Below, in pieces: positions 61,089 through 64,000 of a stretch of DNA of 64,000 nt (its first letter is position 1; every line of letters starts with the position of its first letter). The notes below the pieces were generated by a model. The model did no database searches. It was not told where the DNA came from and was given only the letters and a program-made list of their open reading frames with translations. The stretch is taken from the NCBI GenBank assembly GCA_023488905.1, contig JAMDCQ010000017.1, positions 1 through 64,000 of the forward strand, given 5' to 3'. Source of the stretch: Candidatus Bathyarchaeota archaeon. GTDB lineage: Archaea; Thermoproteota; Bathyarchaeia; Bathyarchaeales; Bathycorpusculaceae. The position numbers were made by a program, and so were the translations under genes.

Positions 61089-61604
61089 ATGTCACGTATA
61101 CCTTTACCCTACAACCCCAAAGTCATGGATCTCTTCCGAAACCCCAAAAACTTAGGCAAAATGGAAGACGCAACAGTCGTCGCAGTAGCAGGCAACCCTG
61201 CATGCGGAGACATGATCACCTTCTACCTAAAAATCAACGAGCAAACCCAAGTCATCGAAAAAGCCCAGTTTGAAAGCTATGGATGCGCCGCCAACATCGC
61301 CACCAGCAGCATAGTCACCGAAATGATCAAAGGCTTAACGCTTGAAAAAGCCTGGATCGACATCACATGGAAAAAAGTCACTGACGAAATCGGCGGCTTA
61401 CCCAGCGTCAAATTCCACTGCGGAGTCCTAGCTGTCGGCGCACTTAAACGCGCCATCCGCCTCTACTTTGACCAAAAAAGCATCGCCTATCCAAGTTGGC
61501 TCTCAAAGGAGCACACTTTCGAAGAGAAGCAGGCGCTTGAAGAAGAGGAACTGGCAAAGACACTCTCTAAGAGGATGAAACCTGAGGCAGAAAAGCAACA
61601 GTGA
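61089..61604 (+). CDS. iscU: IscU-type Fe-S scaffold protein
   Basis: About 171 aa. The three cluster cysteines are C39 ('NPACGDMI', with the Asp retained), C66 ('YGCAANIA') and C111 ('KFHCGVLAVGAL'). The 'LPSVK' before the last Cys matches the chaperone-binding LPPVK of bacterial IscU. The C-terminus is longer than usual by about 30 charged residues. It starts 3 nt after the iscS stop and overlaps sufS by 4 nt, so the three genes are translationally coupled. Confidence 0.93.
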   Translation: MSRIPLPYNPKVMDLFRNPKNLGKMEDATVVAVAGNPACGDMITFYLKINEQTQVIEKAQFESYGCAANIATSSIVTEMIKGLTLEKAWIDITWKKVTDEIGGLPSVKFHCGVLAVGALKRAIRLYFDQKSIAYPSWLSKEHTFEEKQALEEEELAKTLSKRMKPEAEKQQ

Positions 61605-62824
61605 ACACCCAAGCAGCTAGGCAAGACTTCCCAATACTAAACCGCAAAATCAACGGCATCCCCCTAATCTACTTTGATAACGCCGCCACCACTCAGAAGC
61701 CACGCCAAGTCATTGACGCCATAGTTGACTACTACACCAACCACAACGGCAACGTCCACCGTGGCGTCCACACACTCTCAACGGAAGCCACAGACCTCTA
61801 TGAGAGTGCACGCGAAGACACCGCCAAATTCATCAACGCAAAATCCCCAAGCGAAGTGGTTTTTGTACGCGGCACAACTGAAGCCATCAACTTAGTCGCG
61901 TACTCTTTGGGATGCAGCAACCTTGGGCGGGGCGACGAAGTGCTGGTCTCGCTTATGGAGCATCACAGCAACATTGTGCCATGGGAAATCCTGTCTAAAT
62001 GCAAGGGCTTCACGTTGAAATACGCTAAAGTCCACGACGACGGCACATTGGACTACGAGGATTTCGAAAGTAAAATAACAGCTAAAACAAGAATCGCCTG
62101 CCTCAGCCACGTGTCCAACGTTACAGGCGTCATAAACGATGTCAAACGCATCGGTAAAGTTGCCCACGAGAATGGTGCTCTTATGCTTGTTGACGGCGCC
62201 CAATCCGTCCCCCATATGCGTGTTGACGTGCAAGATTTGGACATGGATTTCTTGGCGTTCTCGGGACATAAGATGCTGGGTCCAACAGGTATCGGCGTCT
62301 TATACGGCAAAAAAGCTATTCTCCAAAAATTGTCTCCGTTTCAGGGCGGCGGAGAAATGATAAAAGAAGTATCCTACGGCCAAGAACGCTGTAGTATAAC
62401 TTGGAATGAGTTGCCCTATAAATTCGAGGCAGGTACCCCCAACATCGCGGGTGCAGTCGGCTTAGGCGCCGCCGTGAAGTACCTCTCGGATTTGGGCATG
62501 GACAACGTGTTTGCCCACGAAAAAGAACTAACCAAATATGCAGTTGAACGCCTCAAAGAATGCAATAACATAACTCTCTATGGACCCCGCGACCTATCCA
62601 AGAAGTGTGGCATCATTCCTTTCGGTCTTAAAGGCTTTTCATCTCACGAGACGGCCGCGCTCTTTAACGAGTACGGAATAGCCATTCGCAGCGGCTATCA
62701 CTGTGCTCAGCCTTTGCATCAACTTTTCAAGTTGGAGTCTTCGGCTAGGGCAAGCTTCTACATCTACAACATCCCCTCTGAAGTGGATCGCTTTGTAGAA
62801 ATCCTAAAGGAGCTTGAGGGGTAA
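61601..62824 (+). CDS. sufS: SufS-type cysteine desulfurase
   Basis: About 407 aa. Group II cysteine desulfurase. The PLP lysine K224 ('FSGHKMLGPTGIGVLYG') and catalytic Cys368 ('RSGYHCAQPLHQLF') are intact, as is 'MEHHSNIVPW' with the PLP-stacking His. Starts at GTG overlapping iscU by 4 nt. Presence of IscS-like, IscU and SufS in one operon is unusual and suggests that SufS is the working desulfurase. Confidence 0.93.
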   Translation: MNTQAARQDFPILNRKINGIPLIYFDNAATTQKPRQVIDAIVDYYTNHNGNVHRGVHTLSTEATDLYESAREDTAKFINAKSPSEVVFVRGTTEAINLVAYSLGCSNLGRGDEVLVSLMEHHSNIVPWEILSKCKGFTLKYAKVHDDGTLDYEDFESKITAKTRIACLSHVSNVTGVINDVKRIGKVAHENGALMLVDGAQSVPHMRVDVQDLDMDFLAFSGHKMLGPTGIGVLYGKKAILQKLSPFQGGGEMIKEVSYGQERCSITWNELPYKFEAGTPNIAGAVGLGAAVKYLSDLGMDNVFAHEKELTKYAVERLKECNNITLYGPRDLSKKCGIIPFGLKGFSSHETAALFNEYGIAIRSGYHCAQPLHQLFKLESSARASFYIYNIPSEVDRFVEILKELEG

Positions 62825-63093
62825 TGTCAACCGTCGCCGACTACGTGTCACGTATCGAGGGCACCTGTGGCGCAGAAAGCGATGTTATTGTTAACTTCAA
62901 GTACGAGAAGAAAGATGAAGCCATCGCGAACATAATGAAGAAAGCCGCCCTCAAAAACACCATTGCGGGGATTATTTTTGAGTTGACGTTTGAGGACCGC
63001 TCGTTTAGGCTTTATACAAGCGGCAAAGCCATATTCCGTGGTTTCAAAACCAAAACCGATCTCATGGACTTCCTAGCCAAGCTTCTACTTTAG
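62824..63093 (+). CDS. Small conserved protein after sufS
   Basis: About 89 aa. The order of strands ('SDVIVNFKYEKKD', 'IAGIIFELTFEDRSFRLYTS', 'GKAIFRGFKTKTDLMDFL') resembles half of a TATA-binding-protein-type fold, in which 'SGK' follows the third strand; this is a fold guess only. It overlaps the sufS stop by one base, so it may assist Fe-S assembly. No known family. It is convergent with the next gene. Confidence 0.6.
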   Translation: MSTVADYVSRIEGTCGAESDVIVNFKYEKKDEAIANIMKKAALKNTIAGIIFELTFEDRSFRLYTSGKAIFRGFKTKTDLMDFLAKLLL

Positions 63094-63992
63094 CTTCTTA
63101 AGCGCATTTTAACTTTAACCTTGGTTCTGCTTACCCAATTTAAAACTGGGAATAGCGGCTTCTTGACAAATTCAGGCAGGGCATCCTTGAGTTCCCTATG
63201 TAAACCCAAACGTATAGCTAACCTGCCCTTGCTTGTGAGGGGTATGTAGTATCGTTTGATTAGGAACTTGACGAAGCCGTTGTTGTCTTTGAAGCGATCA
63301 AGCGAAGGGTGGTTGCCGATGCGTCCATACATTAGCCACCGCTGCCCTCTACCGGCGCAGACTTCTACTGCCTTGGCAAGTAAAGCGTTGTTTACGGCTT
63401 TGTCCCAGTGCTTCTGCAACGAAAGAATGTTTGAAGTGATGGCGATGTTGTCGCCGTAAACTAGTTGAATAAACCCTATCAATTCGCCATCTAAGTAAGC
63501 GCCTACGAACGTGTTGTTTTTAGAGGCGTACATGTTGCCCTTGACTAGCTCTAAAGATTCGCCGTAATGTGAGAATGCTCTTTCTTGTCTGATGGGGGTT
63601 TCGTTGTAGATTTTCCAGATACCCTCAGCCAACGCGTCGGATGCTTCGACTACAGCGATTTTAACGCCTTCTTTTTCGGCTTTTCTTATCATGTTGCGGG
63701 TTTTCTTGCCAACCATCTGCAACCATTCAGGGTAGGTTTTTATTTCAAGCAACCCGACATTATCGTCTTCTCCCCTCCAGTTGACCAAAGGATTTTGGGT
63801 GGGGCAACACCATTTACGGTCAAGGAAAGTGTAAACATCCACACCGCGCTCCTTGAGTTTCTCAAGGAATTCGTTAGTTGACCAGGCGTTTTTCTCGTAT
63901 TCCTGTACATCGTGGGCTATCTTGAAAAAAGACTTCTTTTTTACGCTTAAGGTGTTAAGGTCGGTGTCAACTTTTAAAATTGATTTGAGCAA
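63090..63992 (-). CDS. GNAT-type acyltransferase-like protein
   Basis: About 300 aa. 'VGKKTRNMIRKAEKEGVKIA' and 'FVGAYLDGELIGFIQLVYGD' with 'ITSNILSLQKHWDKAVNNAL' match the GNAT/FemAB-like layout seen in archaeal lipid or polysaccharide clusters. The C-terminal 50 residues are basic and may touch the membrane. A TTG at 63992 is the first start in the window; the frame stays open to the window edge, so the gene may begin beyond it. The substrate is unknown. Confidence 0.65.
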   Translation of the reverse strand: MLKSILKVDTDLNTLSVKKKSFFKIAHDVQEYEKNAWSTNEFLEKLKERGVDVYTFLDRKWCCPTQNPLVNWRGEDDNVGLLEIKTYPEWLQMVGKKTRNMIRKAEKEGVKIAVVEASDALAEGIWKIYNETPIRQERAFSHYGESLELVKGNMYASKNNTFVGAYLDGELIGFIQLVYGDNIAITSNILSLQKHWDKAVNNALLAKAVEVCAGRGQRWLMYGRIGNHPSLDRFKDNNGFVKFLIKRYYIPLTSKGRLAIRLGLHRELKDALPEFVKKPLFPVLNWVSRTKVKVKMRLRS

Positions 63993-64000
63993 ATCGTAAA

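Overview
The window looks like a chromosome segment of a TACK-type archaeon, most likely a Bathyarchaeia (Miscellaneous Crenarchaeotic Group) member. The evidence is an archaeal information-processing set (MCM, GINS, PCNA, primase large subunit, Alba, Nop10, aIF2-alpha, and ribosomal proteins eL42, eS27 and eS26), a complete archaeal CODH/ACS operon, many TTG/GTG starts, and GGAGG/GGTGA ribosome binding sites about 6-11 nt before the start. eS26 favours TACK over Euryarchaeota. The lineage is an inference from gene content, not from a phylogeny.

Layout. 1-8.2 kb (minus strand): cooC-cdhA-cdhB-cdhC-cdhD-cdhE, the nickel CO dehydrogenase/acetyl-CoA synthase of the Wood-Ljungdahl pathway. 8.3-17.6 kb: a one-carbon/redox/metal zone with a stand-alone mtrH next to a HTH regulator, two paralogous flavodoxins, a NifX-like protein divergent from an Lrp regulator with a Cys-rich tail, a metallo-beta-lactamase protein, a ZIP metal transporter divergent from NikR, and a second CooC-like ATPase. 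17.7-19.6 kb: a small accessory zone with a secreted protein, a DUF2798 protein, a dispersed repeat, a decayed tRNA-Leu copy, a VapBC pair and an intact tRNA-Leu(GAG). 19.7-26.0 kb: a sulfur amino-acid block (metY-metX-metW, two regulators, cysK-cysE). 26.3-28.6 kb: gap (bacterial type) and pgk. 29.2-30.1 kb: repeats and a second VapBC. 30.3-36.3 kb: translation genes (eL42, eS27, aIF2-alpha, nop10, PAC2) and replication genes (MCM, GINS) with wecB. 36.5-46.7 kb: small accessory genes, gdhA, an antiporter, Alba, a CDP-alcohol phosphatidyltransferase, eS26, a CBS protein, pyrC, a Mut7-C protein and a third VapBC-type pair. 46.9-51.4 kb: pcn, priL and two glycosyltransferase-type genes. 51.8-64 kb: mobB, dodecin, a YegP-like protein, an asparagine-synthetase-like protein, purB, a Hel308-type helicase, iscS-iscU-sufS and a GNAT-type protein.

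How it fits together. CODH/ACS needs nickel, Fe-S clusters and a methyl donor. The window supplies NikR with a likely metal importer, two CooC-type ATPases, two cysteine desulfurases with IscU, and an orphan MtrH methyltransferase. A near-identical 13-bp palindrome (consensus WTAAC-N3-KTTAT) lies in front of metY, a Cys-containing HTH regulator, cysK and iscS, and in no other promoter that I inspected, so I propose an undescribed sulfur-assimilation/Fe-S regulon. A second palindrome is shared by metY and an XRE-CBS regulator.

The other striking signals are four well-conserved genes with no ATG/GTG/TTG start where one is expected (cdhD, mtrH, metX, dodecin), three dispersed repeat families, a tRNA-Leu duplication flanking a VapBC pair, and a VapB-type tail fused to a Mut7-C RNase protein.
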